39,204 nucleotides of DNA. It comes from Bacteroidales bacterium. GTDB taxonomy: Bacteria; Bacteroidota; Bacteroidia; Bacteroidales; UBA10428. The notes under the pieces were generated by a model. That model searched no databases and was not told the DNA's origin. It saw only the letters and a program-made list of their open reading frames with translations. The position numbers were made by a program, and so were the translations under genes. Below are positions 1 to 7,771 of the stretch, one piece after another; the stretch's first letter is position 1, and every line of letters begins with the position of its first letter. The stretch covers positions 1 to 39,204 of the forward strand of contig JAFGIP010000007.1 of NCBI GenBank assembly GCA_016929525.1. Direction: 5' to 3'.

Positions 1-103
1 AAATTTTGTATTTTCTTCTGTTTTCATAATGAGTCAAGTAAATCATTTATCTTTTATACTTGACACACTTTTTTGAACAGTCTCTTAGTATGGTTTGAAT
101 TCA

Positions 104-236
104 TCACTAATCACTGATTACTACTCACTATTCACTGCTTACTGTTTACTGCTCACTGTTTACTGCTCACTGATCACTGCTCACTGATTACTACTCACTA
201 ATCACTGTTCACTACTTACTATTCACTACTCACCAG
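104..236. repeat. Degenerate octamer tandem repeat (TCACTGNT/TTACTGNT)
   Basis: About 130 bases consist almost only of head-to-tail units of the form TCACTGAT, TTACTGCT and TCACTATT, with the A/T and G positions drifting between copies. No reading frame of interest runs through it. It lies directly after the stop codon of the minus-strand export lipoprotein gene. Function unknown; it may be a slippage-generated satellite. Confidence 0.75.
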
Positions 237-239
237 ACA

Positions 240-1010
240 CTAGTTAGTATCAACATAATTCAACACCAGGATTAATGTTGAAATTCCTGTGAGTAGCAGG
301 GAAACGGTTGGAATATTAACTCTGAAATTATAACTCTTTACCGGTTCAATATAGACGATATCATTGGGTAAAAGGAAAAAGCCCGGTGAATTTAATATGT
401 CTGTTTTTGTCAGGTCGAGCCGGAAAGTTTGTGTTCCGTTTGTCCCCGGACGAATAACCATTACCTTTCTGCGGTTTCCATATGGAGAGATATCCCCGGC
501 ATTGCTGATTGCTTCAAGTACCGTCAGCTGATTATTGTAGTTCTGATACACACCCGGTTTATTTACTTCGCCCATTACCGAATATTTGAACGATATCAGC
601 TTTACTATTACCGTTGCATCTTTAATAAATTTTGCTGCCTGTTTACTGATCTCAATCTTTGCTTCTTCCAAAGTTTTGTCAACAACAAATGCCTTCCCGA
701 TTACAGGAATTTCAACAAAACCGGAGTCACTCACATTGTAGCCATAAATAAACAGACTGGCATCGTTTGTATACTGATTTGAACCCACATTACTTGTTAT
801 ATTAATTACCTGTGTGATATCCTGGTTCAAAGATATAATTCTAATAAAAAGCACATCGCGGTTTTGTATATGGTAATCCGGAGGCACGGCAGTAAAAATA
901 ATCTCTTTATCTGCCTGCTTTTCTTCCTGAAGATAAACGAGGTTTTTGTAACGGGTGCAGGAAGCTGTAATGATTGTCAGGAGTAGGATGGGTATTAGTT
1001 TGTTTTTCAT
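240..1010 (-). CDS. Polysaccharide export (Wza/BexD-type) outer-membrane lipoprotein
   Basis: The 256-residue product starts with a lipoprotein signal peptide whose lipobox ends ITASC, giving lipidation at Cys18. Residues about 25-140 look like the polysaccharide-export domain (PF02563). This is followed by an SLBB-like beta-grasp segment around 145-210, with a motif of the form GEVNKPGVY, and a hydrophobic C-terminal helix at about 236-253. Family members form the outer-membrane channel for capsule or exopolysaccharide, together with a Wzc-type inner-membrane co-polymerase. No wzc follows here; the bases after the stop are satellite repeat. The nucleotide-sugar genes at 18-23 kb could supply the polymer, but that link is inference. 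The family call is firm; the polymer is unknown. Confidence 0.88.
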   Translation of the reverse strand: MKNKLIPILLLTIITASCTRYKNLVYLQEEKQADKEIIFTAVPPDYHIQNRDVLFIRIISLNQDITQVINITSNVGSNQYTNDASLFIYGYNVSDSGFVEIPVIGKAFVVDKTLEEAKIEISKQAAKFIKDATVIVKLISFKYSVMGEVNKPGVYQNYNNQLTVLEAISNAGDISPYGNRRKVMVIRPGTNGTQTFRLDLTKTDILNSPGFFLLPNDIVYIEPVKSYNFRVNIPTVSLLLTGISTLILVLNYVDTN

Positions 1011-1063
1011 CGTTTTGTTCTGTCTGGGTAACTAAAGTTATAATATTTGGATTATTGATGATC

Positions 1064-1081
1064 CCGAATGCTTTCGGGAGA
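1064..1081. repeat. Tetraloop mini-hairpin (TCCCGAA-4nt-TTCGGGA)
   Basis: A perfect 7-bp stem with the 4-base loop TGCT sits between the export lipoprotein gene and the nucleotidyltransferase gene. It lies downstream of the latter but lacks a U-tract, so a terminator role is weak. The layout resembles other 4-nt-loop hairpins in the window at 2321-2336, 7693-7710 and 38957-38976. Confidence 0.5.
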
Positions 1082-1138
1082 TTAATTGATGTTTCCTTTG
1101 TGTATCAATTTTTCAATTCATCAGTTTTTCAGTTGATC

Positions 1139-1471
1139 TTATCGAATATCACGATCTCCGTCTTTATCATAAAACACCACCCCATATTCCTCAATGTGTT
1201 TTCGCAGCTCGTGGTTGCTGATTTTTTCAAAATGCACCACATCTATATAATAGGGTGTCGGGACCATGCTATTTAGTATCGTACTAAGTTTGTTAACTGT
1301 TTCAGCTGAAATATTTACCCCGGAGACAGCAATATCAATATCGGAACCTTTTTTTTCATTTCCCATTGCTCTTGATCCAAACATAATAGCTTGCTCTATC
1401 TCAGAAAAAGATTTCAGAGTATCAATTATCAATTGGTAACTTTTATTGTAAATGCCAAAGCTATTCTTCAT
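1139..1471 (-). CDS. MNT-type nucleotidyltransferase (putative MntA-like antitoxin)
   Basis: A 110-residue minimal nucleotidyltransferase. The fold's signature is visible: Gly32-Ser33 followed by the metal-binding pair Asp44-x-Asp46 in the motif GSDIDIAV. The gene overlaps the 3' end of the HEPN-type gene by 11 bases, so the two are translationally coupled. In characterised MntA-HepT pairs the nucleotidyltransferase AMPylates the HEPN ribonuclease and silences it. Whether this pair is an active toxin-antitoxin system is inferred from family and arrangement, not shown here. Confidence 0.85.
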   Translation of the reverse strand: MKNSFGIYNKSYQLIIDTLKSFSEIEQAIMFGSRAMGNEKKGSDIDIAVSGVNISAETVNKLSTILNSMVPTPYYIDVVHFEKISNHELRKHIEEYGVVFYDKDGDRDIR

Positions 1472-1862
1472 TTTTAAGGAACAGATAAAGTTTTGTTATC
1501 TGATCGAAATATAAATCAACAATATCTGATAATATACGTTTGAACGTTTCTTCTTCGTACGTATGTGAAAGCAGGTTTCTTTTTTCCAGCATTTCCATCC
1601 ATATTTCACCATTGTCAATAAGTTCTGCCCGGAAAGATTTTTTGATTACATCCTTCGGAAATTTGGCTATTTCCTGTCTTGATTCCAGATAATCCTTTAA
1701 TGTTTTCCATGCCAGTTCCAACGTATATTCAAAACGTTGAATTAAGCCTTCTTTTGATAACCTGTTTAAATGATCGATTTCTTCAACAGCTTCTTTTAAA
1801 CGAGAATAGGCAAGCTCAAAATTAGCGAACCGTTGTTTCCATCTTGTTTGTTTGTAATCCAT
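1461..1862 (-). CDS. HEPN / nucleotidyltransferase substrate-binding protein (HI0074 family)
   Basis: A 133-residue, largely alpha-helical protein of the HI0074 (TIGR01987-like) group. The HEPN signature RNxxxH is present as Arg95-Asn96 to His100 in RNLLSH, followed by TYEEE as is usual in this family. It is the upstream gene of the pair, ahead of the overlapping nucleotidyltransferase. HI0074-type proteins bind the partner nucleotidyltransferase; related HepT proteins are RNases. The intact RxxxxH motif makes a toxin role plausible. The start codon is the first ATG after an AT-rich gap. Confidence 0.85.
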   Translation of the reverse strand: MDYKQTRWKQRFANFELAYSRLKEAVEEIDHLNRLSKEGLIQRFEYTLELAWKTLKDYLESRQEIAKFPKDVIKKSFRAELIDNGEIWMEMLEKRNLLSHTYEEETFKRILSDIVDLYFDQITKLYLFLKNEE

Positions 1863-2294
1863 ATGTTGGGGCCAGGTTTAGGAACATTTTCAACTTTCTA
1901 AACTGTATACTTTCTCAATAACTTGTTAATGGTTTATAAAGGTTCTCAACCATCTTAACTATTAATCTTTAACCAAAATTCAGGACAAATACTGATTAAA
2001 AAAGTCTTCAAACTGCAGACTTTCACATTTCCTTGAAAAATACATTATGACTAAATATCTGGACTAAAGGTATAAATATTTAGTTATTTATCATTTCTCA
2101 ACAGTTCTTAGAACCATTTTCTGCGATTGTAAACGCAAATTGCTATTTTTTTTTGCGTTTTTAATTTAGGTATAGAAAGTTGATGATTGAGATTTAGCAG
2201 ATTTAATTTATAGTACCCTTCAGTTGGGAGTGTTCATTTGGACAGCCTCTCATCCAAAGAATCCTGCAATCTAAAATTCAAAACAACAATTACG
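1863..2294. other. Gene-free stretch with short inverted repeats
   Basis: No credible coding region is seen from 1863 to the CPBP gene stop at 2751. The left part is AT-rich and contains a 9-bp inverted repeat ACTAAATAT/ATATTTAGT (2050-2058, 2076-2084) and a 9-bp repeat AAACGCAAA/TTTGCGTTT (2131-2139, 2152-2160) with a T-rich loop. The latter may be a weak terminator, but no plus-strand gene precedes it. From 2351 to 2750 I see nothing further that can be named. Confidence 0.5.
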
Positions 2295-2350
2295 CAACCG
2301 AGCGCAGCGAGTTCACCGCACCTGCCGTAGGGCAGGGAAGGTAATTACAC
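2295..2350. repeat. Dispersed intergenic repeat, copy 1, split by a 19-nt hairpin insert
   Basis: Bases 2295-2318 and 2338-2350 together match 15280-15316 exactly. The shared core reads CAACCGAGCGCAGCGAG and ends in AAGGTAATTACAC. Copy 1 differs only by 19 extra bases (2319-2337) carrying the perfect hairpin CCTGCC-GTAG-GGCAGG. Non-coding, function unknown. Confidence 0.75.
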
Positions 2351-2750
2351 GATTGCATGATCTACATCTTCACCTTACAATCAATAAAGTCCAAAAACTC
2401 ATAAAACCACCAACCTAGATTCAAAGCAACAGTTAAACAATTACACAGTTATACTTTTCTATTTAGATACTACTACCAGGTTTTATCCGCCAGCTTAATT
2501 TTCATTATCCTGCTTCCACCCACAGCTCCGCCCCGTCACTCACAGAATGGTATTTATCTCTGTTCAGTAACAAGACATTATCAGTTAGCGGTACGTTCTA
2601 TCAAAGTTAACAATACAATACAATAAAATCACCGGAATTATTAATATGTAACTCACAGTTTAAGTACAATCAATAAGACTGTGCTCATGAATTGTTTGTT
2701 CTATGCTAACATTGAATCAGTAGTAAGTCATTCCCGCAGTGCTTTCTCTG

Positions 2751-3701
2751 TTATTTCATTTGATTTACCTGGTTCCTGGAAGGTATCCGTTTAATAAACC
2801 TTTCCCAGTTGTCCCATTTGTAAAGTTTGTTCATTATCAGGATAAATGCAATAGCCATTACCAGAAATCCAACATTCATCAGCATCGGATCAGGATCGTT
2901 ATTCACCCAGAGGGAATTGGTTGTTAATGCCGATGACTTATAATTGACAAATGTAGAACTGTAAATGTTGTTTATCGCATGAACACCAAAGGTTAGCTCA
3001 ATTCCATTGTCCATTACTACCAGAATACCGGCAAACATTCCAAAGCCGACATAATATGGCATTGTCTCCCAGAAACCAAATTCCCTGACCTCCGGATTGG
3101 CGATATGTAAAAGTCCAAATCCCAGTGAGGTTATCAGCAATGCTGCAAGACGTGATTTTGTCAATAATCCTGTTCCCTGCATGAGGTAACTTCTGAATAA
3201 CAGCTCTTCCGACCACGCCTGAAATGGTACCAGGCAAACAGCGATAAGAACCAGTGGCAGGAACTTCGTCAATTCCAGTTGAAAAGTATAACTCCCCGGA
3301 TGAATCAGTGCAAATATTATTTCACCAATTACAAGAAGAACAAGCCATACCATTGCGGCCGTAAGCATCCTGCTCCACCTTATTTTCCCGTATGCCGATG
3401 CTATATCCCCGATCTTTTTACCATGGAATTTGACCATCATAAACAATAAAGCAAAAAACATTAAGACCAATGGAAACAGCATCACTACCAACCCGGTGTT
3501 ATTATCTATACCCAATGCAGCAGGATCATAAGTTCTGCTGAACTCAGTAAGGTCTGCCGGTTTCCCGTTTATCATATTCATTGCGATTATAATGAGCAGT
3601 GGAAACGCACCAACAAACTGGGAAACTACAAATATCACCAACAATGTCAGCAGATACCTCCACCATTCATTGTTGCCTTTGTATGCTGAAATAAAGTACA
3701 T
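2751..3701 (-). CDS. CPBP family intramembrane metalloprotease
   Basis: A 316-residue polytopic membrane protein with about eight hydrophobic segments. The CPBP (Abi, PF02517) motifs are complete: EExxxR at Glu165-Glu166-Arg170 in SEELLFRS, His199 in FGLLHIANP, and HxxxN at His241-Asn245 in HAINN. Rce1-type homologues cleave CAAX-like prenylated peptides. In bacteria the family includes self-immunity proteins for bacteriocins and many members of unknown substrate. No bacteriocin gene is adjacent. It stands alone between two repeat-rich gaps. Confidence 0.88.
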   Translation of the reverse strand: MYFISAYKGNNEWWRYLLTLLVIFVVSQFVGAFPLLIIIAMNMINGKPADLTEFSRTYDPAALGIDNNTGLVVMLFPLVLMFFALLFMMVKFHGKKIGDIASAYGKIRWSRMLTAAMVWLVLLVIGEIIFALIHPGSYTFQLELTKFLPLVLIAVCLVPFQAWSEELLFRSYLMQGTGLLTKSRLAALLITSLGFGLLHIANPEVREFGFWETMPYYVGFGMFAGILVVMDNGIELTFGVHAINNIYSSTFVNYKSSALTTNSLWVNNDPDPMLMNVGFLVMAIAFILIMNKLYKWDNWERFIKRIPSRNQVNQMK

Positions 3702-3758
3702 AATGATTGTAAATAATGTTTTATAACTAAAGATAGGTTTTTTTCATCAATACTGCGG

Positions 3759-3927
3759 CTTTTACGTCATTACGGGGAGACATTACAACTTTTATTATTT
3801 TCTGATCGCTTAGGAAAGTTACCTACCCCCTTTTAATGCCCCGGACAATTCGTCGACGTGGCAATCTGATTTACTACTTATAGCCTAACAGATTGCCGCG
3901 CTCCATTTCATTTCGCTCGCAATGACG
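3759..3927. repeat. Palindromic MITE/REP-like element, copy 1
   Basis: The left 112 bases (3759-3870) match 7526-7637 with about 10 mismatches and no gaps. They end in GGCAATCTG (3860-3868), which pairs with CAGATTGCC (3889-3897). The right arm continues to TCGCTCGCAATGACG. The outer ends are the short inverted repeat CGTCATT (3765-3771) / AATGACG (3921-3927). Elements with GTCATTGCGAG and GGCAATCTG cores are common in intergenic DNA of Bacteroidota and other phyla. No transposase is encoded. Confidence 0.8.
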
Positions 3928-3997
3928 GTAACAAAAACTTACCACATTTCCCCCACAGCAACTGTTCTAGTAAAATTTTTTAAAAATATTTTTTTAT

Positions 3998-4037
3998 TAC
4001 GACAATTATCGTATATATTTGTACGACAAATATCGTA
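3998..4037 (+). promoter_or_regulatory. blaI promoter with two BlaI-type operators
   Basis: Two 16-bp near-palindromes, TACGACAATTATCGTA (3998-4013) and TACGACAAATATCGTA (4022-4037), lie 24 bp apart centre to centre. Between them, at 4014-4021, is TATATTTG, a full match to the Bacteroidota -7 box TAnnTTTG. Transcription would start inside the second operator, giving a leader of only about 15-20 nt. The layout fits autorepression by the BlaI-type protein encoded just downstream. The sites resemble the TACnACA/TGTnGTA half-sites of known BlaI/MecI operators. Confidence 0.82.
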
Positions 4038-4042
4038 GATAA

Positions 4043-4438
4043 ATGATTATGAATAGTAAAAAAATAAATCCAACAGCAGCAGAGCTTGAAATACTGAATA
4101 TTCTCTGGAAAGATGAACCGCTCACAGTAAGGGAAATACATGAGCAGCTTACCAGGAAAAAGAATGTCGGCTATACAACAGCTCTTAAAATAATGCAGAA
4201 TATGACTGCAAAAGGATTACTAAAAAGAGAACAAAAAGGTAAAAGTCATTTATACCATTCCGTATTCCCGCAGGAAGAAACACAGAAATCGCTGCTGGAT
4301 AAATTTGTTGAAACCACCTTTGAAGGTTCAGCCTCAAGCCTTGTAATGCAACTATTGGGTAACAGCAATACAACGGAAGATGAGATTAAGGAAATCAAGG
4401 AAATTATCAGACAAATGGAAAACGAAAAGCAGTCATGA
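4043..4438 (+). CDS. BlaI/MecI/CopY family transcriptional repressor
   Basis: A 131-residue protein with the BlaI-type winged helix over residues about 8-85, including the recognition region TTALKIMQNMTAKGL and wing KREQKGKSHLYH. A C-terminal helical dimerisation part contains the usual acidic tail. An in-frame ATG at 4049 may be the true start. The gene overlaps the M56 sensor-protease gene by four bases (ATGA), so the pair is co-translated. In known systems the sensor triggers cleavage or release of the repressor. The signal here is unknown because the sensor lacks a penicillin-binding domain. Confidence 0.93.
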   Translation: MIMNSKKINPTAAELEILNILWKDEPLTVREIHEQLTRKKNVGYTTALKIMQNMTAKGLLKREQKGKSHLYHSVFPQEETQKSLLDKFVETTFEGSASSLVMQLLGNSNTTEDEIKEIKEIIRQMENEKQS

Positions 4439-6231
4439 ATTTTATTGAGTCATTTTTCCCGGCAGAGCTGATCGAAGCCTTCGGATGGATGATCTTTCAT
4501 TCCGTGTGGCAGGGAGCTTTGATCAGTATAATAACGCTGGCTGTAATATATCTGCTCAAATCATACAGCCCGCAGTTAAGATATATTGTTGCCTATTCCT
4601 CATTAATGATCGTACTTATCTGTGCTTCAATCACTTTTTACCGTTCATACAAATATGCCCATGAGAAATCCGTATTGAAAGAGACGTTTATAAATAATCC
4701 CGACGAAGTTGTGGAATTAATCAAAACAAATTTTGCTGAGCATGAAGGGGAAGTTAACTCAGAAATAAATATGAGATGGCTGAAATTCCGTGGATTTTTA
4801 CAACGTAATTTCAATGCTGTTTTTCTGCTTTGGCTTGCCGGTGTTATATTCTTTCTTTTTCGTATGACCGGTGGCATGACCCATATATACAGAATGCGAA
4901 CCAGGCAGACTTTTCCGGTTGATAAGCGATGGTTAAATTATATCGAAATTGTACAAGCTAAAATGGGGATAAGAAAAAAGGTTCAGGTCCTTCAGTCGGC
5001 CATAGCCAAAGCACCAATGGTTATCGGTTACTTTAAACCTGTGATATTAATCCCTGTTAGTATCGTTTCAGGTCTTTCAGTAAATGAACTGGAAGCTGTA
5101 TTAGCTCATGAAATGGCTCATATAAGAAGACACGATTATATTCTTAATCTTATCCAGTCTGTAATCGAAACTCTTTTCTTCTTTCACCCCGGTGTATGGT
5201 ATATCAGCAATGTAATCCGAAATGAACGTGAACACAGCAGCGACGAGCTTGCCATTAAAATGACAGGTGATAAAATCAGCTTTGTTAAAGCACTGGCGCA
5301 GTCGCAGGAAATATTAATGAGTAAAAAGCCGGCATATGCACTGGCATTTTCTACGGGAAAAGGAAATTTATTACAACGCGTAAAACGAATTAAAAACCAA
5401 AACAATATGAAAAACAATGTAACCGAAGGATTCATAGCAGCATCTGTTGTTTTTATAAGCTTGCTGTTTCTGTCATTTACATTTGATAGTAAAAATTTAA
5501 AGACAGATAAAGATTATCTTAAAAGTGATAACACCGTTGATGTGTCAGAACTTAAAAAGCCAAAGAATAAAAAACAGGATAAAATCAAAACACATAATAA
5601 TCCTGATCATTTCGATGACAGCCTCTCAATGCGGATAGCTGAACTGAAATGTGCCCGGGATGAAGTTGAACAGCTGGTAGAAATTGCCTATACTGATAAA
5701 GAATTACATGAGGAAATAGCTTTAAGTATTGAACAGGCGCTAAAGGAAATTGACATTGAGCAGATCATGAAAGAAGTGGAATTGAGTCTTAAAGAAGCGG
5801 AAATAGACAAATCTGTCAGGATGGGGCTTGAAGAAGCAAGGAGAGAGTTGGACCCCAGTGAAGAAGGTTACGAACTGGCGGTAGAAGTAATAGATATGGC
5901 CTCTGAAATAATGGAAAGTATTGATATTGATGCTATTGTTAATTCTTCTTTAAAAGGAGCAATGACAGTCCTGGAATCAATTGATATTGAAGCAATAATA
6001 AATACATCAGTAAATGCATCCAAGGAGGGATTGAAAGCCCTTGAAGAGCTGGAAGAATTGGGAGAACTGGAAGAGTTGGAAAATCTTAAACATCTTGAAG
6101 ATCTTGAAACTGAAAAAGAAATAAAAGAAGACATCCAAAAAGAATTTGAAGAAGGATATATTGATCATTCTTCCGGTAAAGAAGAAAAAAGTCATGAAGA
6201 GACTTTAGATGAGCTTGAAAATGAAGAATAA
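4435..6231 (+). CDS. M56 (BlaR1/MecR1-like) membrane metalloprotease with acidic coiled-coil tail
   Basis: A 598-residue protein. Transmembrane segments lie near residues 15-40, 46-68 and 127-143, and a fourth at about 331-350. The M56 zinc site is HEMAH (His225-Glu226, His229), with the downstream ligand region NEREHSSDE around 263-271. Beyond the fourth segment there is no penicillin-binding sensor. Instead about 245 residues are dominated by Glu, Lys, Asp and Leu in long predicted helices, with repeated IDIE/SIDIEAI phrases and an ELEELGELEEL-type stretch near 545. The tail should face the periplasm and could be the sensor or a partner-binding surface. The protease domain is certain; the ligand is unknown. 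Confidence 0.9.
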   Translation: MNFIESFFPAELIEAFGWMIFHSVWQGALISIITLAVIYLLKSYSPQLRYIVAYSSLMIVLICASITFYRSYKYAHEKSVLKETFINNPDEVVELIKTNFAEHEGEVNSEINMRWLKFRGFLQRNFNAVFLLWLAGVIFFLFRMTGGMTHIYRMRTRQTFPVDKRWLNYIEIVQAKMGIRKKVQVLQSAIAKAPMVIGYFKPVILIPVSIVSGLSVNELEAVLAHEMAHIRRHDYILNLIQSVIETLFFFHPGVWYISNVIRNEREHSSDELAIKMTGDKISFVKALAQSQEILMSKKPAYALAFSTGKGNLLQRVKRIKNQNNMKNNVTEGFIAASVVFISLLFLSFTFDSKNLKTDKDYLKSDNTVDVSELKKPKNKKQDKIKTHNNPDHFDDSLSMRIAELKCARDEVEQLVEIAYTDKELHEEIALSIEQALKEIDIEQIMKEVELSLKEAEIDKSVRMGLEEARRELDPSEEGYELAVEVIDMASEIMESIDIDAIVNSSLKGAMTVLESIDIEAIINTSVNASKEGLKALEELEELGELEELENLKHLEDLETEKEIKEDIQKEFEEGYIDHSSGKEEKSHEETLDELENEE

Positions 6232-6241
6232 AAAGATTTCT

Positions 6242-7420
6242 TTATTTCTGTTTTGCATGATCATTATTAAAAAGTAACACCACTGGTATAGCAAGAAAAG
6301 CCACAGCGGCTCCCAGTTTAAATGTAATCTGATAACCCAGTGTATCGAATGCAATTCCGGTAAGCAGAGTACTCAAAGAACCGATCAGAAAATTGCTTGT
6401 CATATATAATCCGTTGATAAACGGCAGGTGATCGGTTTTATATTCATGAATGATGGCCAGGAATACCGGTGTAGGTGCAAGCAGGAAAAATCCCATCATT
6501 ATCAATAATGGGAAGGTCCAGAAACTACCTGCAAAAATGAACAGTCCCATAAGTAACGGAGAAATAACAGTAATGATTAATAAAGTCCGTTTTCTCCCAA
6601 GGTAGTCAGAGATGGTTCCGGAAAGAAAAGTCCCGGCAGAACCGGAAAGATAAACTGTTGAAAGTGCAATTCCGGCAATCCAGAGTGACTTGCCTGTTTC
6701 TTTCATATAACCCGGCAGATAATAGGTAAGGCAGCTCTTCATAAACCCACGTGTAAAGGAAATACCTATGATTAAAAGAAGAAGGGGCAGGAATTCCCGG
6801 AATGCTTTGTTGTATCTGCCCTTTTTCTGCTCGTGGGGAAACTCCTTCCGCAGATCGACATGACGAAATCGAATAAATAAAAGAGCTGATGCTAACATAC
6901 CCATGGGTATTAAGCGGAAAGTATTTTCAAATCCCCACAGATCAATGGCACCAACAATTATAATAGGACCCAGCGTTCTGGCAAGTTCACCACCTACCAT
7001 ATAAAAACTCATACCTCTCCCGGTTTTGTTTCCCGATACATGTTTTATCATCACCGGAGTCGGGACATGAAAGAGCATGGAACTGATCCCGGAAACCACC
7101 ATTATTATAACCAGAAAACTATATGTTGGTGCAATTCCTATCAGGCTCATCGAAACAGCTGTAATCAAAGGGGCAAAGATCATCAGATATCGGATTCTTA
7201 CCCGCTCTGCAAGTATACCGATATATGGATTCAGCAAATTGGGTAAACGCTGAAATACTGAAAGAAGGCCGAACAGGGTATAATTTATTGAAAGTTTATC
7301 AATCAGTAATGTCTGAACAGGTACAAGAAAAGATGTATAAATATCATGAATGTGATGGGCAACTGATATAAGGACAACGTTTGTAAACTGAAATTTTCCT
7401 GACTTTGACATACTGACCAT
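6242..7420 (-). CDS. MFS transporter, fosmidomycin-resistance (Fsr)-like
   Basis: A 392-residue major facilitator with about 12 hydrophobic segments. The N-terminal pattern AHHIHDIYTSFLVP and the loop FGLLSVFQRLPNLLNPYIG resemble Fsr-like exporters, and the second half carries the loop motif DYLGRKRT. An ATG at 7411 is an equally good start. It converges on the M56 gene with only 10 bases between stops. The substrate cannot be read from sequence; drug or small-metabolite export is the family expectation. Confidence 0.82.
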   Translation of the reverse strand: MVSMSKSGKFQFTNVVLISVAHHIHDIYTSFLVPVQTLLIDKLSINYTLFGLLSVFQRLPNLLNPYIGILAERVRIRYLMIFAPLITAVSMSLIGIAPTYSFLVIIMVVSGISSMLFHVPTPVMIKHVSGNKTGRGMSFYMVGGELARTLGPIIIVGAIDLWGFENTFRLIPMGMLASALLFIRFRHVDLRKEFPHEQKKGRYNKAFREFLPLLLLIIGISFTRGFMKSCLTYYLPGYMKETGKSLWIAGIALSTVYLSGSAGTFLSGTISDYLGRKRTLLIITVISPLLMGLFIFAGSFWTFPLLIMMGFFLLAPTPVFLAIIHEYKTDHLPFINGLYMTSNFLIGSLSTLLTGIAFDTLGYQITFKLGAAVAFLAIPVVLLFNNDHAKQK

Positions 7421-7475
7421 AAAATAATACTAAGCTTAAAAAGGGTGTAAATATAGCTATAAGGATATTATAATC

Positions 7476-7752
7476 CAGATTGCCGCACTTCACTTCGTTC
7501 CGTTCGCAACGACGAATATGATTGACTTTTACTCCATTTCGGGGAGACATTCCAACTTTTATTATTTTCTGATTGCCCATGAAAGTTACCTACCCCCTTT
7601 TAATGCACCGAACAATTCGTCGACGTGGCAATCTGATAGAAAATTATAGCTATAATGTCTGATATACATCTTATGAATACTTAGATTGCCACTCCCGATA
7701 AAAATCGGGATCGCTCGCAATGACGGAACCAAAAGATTGCCGCACTGCACTC
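7476..7752. repeat. Palindromic MITE/REP-like cluster, copy 2 with hairpin insert
   Basis: A REP-like arm CAGATTGCCGCAC... (7476-7513) is followed by the second copy of the 112-bp unit (7526-7637, about 91% identical to 3759-3870). A right arm AGATTGCC (7683-7690) to AATGACGG (7719-7726) follows. Inside this right arm the hairpin TCCCGAT-AAAA-ATCGGGA (7693-7710) takes the place of the sequence seen in copy 1. A truncated third arm starts at 7733. The elements fill the whole gap between the MFS and phosphorylase genes. Confidence 0.78.
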
Positions 7753-7771
7753 GAAATAAACCCATATAAAA

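Noticed and set aside
104-236. Repeat considered as a CRISPR array
   Set aside because: Units are about 8 bases with no spacers and no cas genes nearby.
2131-2160. AAACGCAAA/TTTGCGTTT as a terminator
   Set aside because: No gene on the plus strand ends upstream of it, and the T-run is inside the loop rather than after the stem.
4435-6231. BlaI/M56 operon considered as a beta-lactam resistance locus
   Set aside because: The sensor lacks a penicillin-binding domain and no beta-lactamase or PBP2a gene lies nearby. The MBL-fold protein at 36401 is of a different group.
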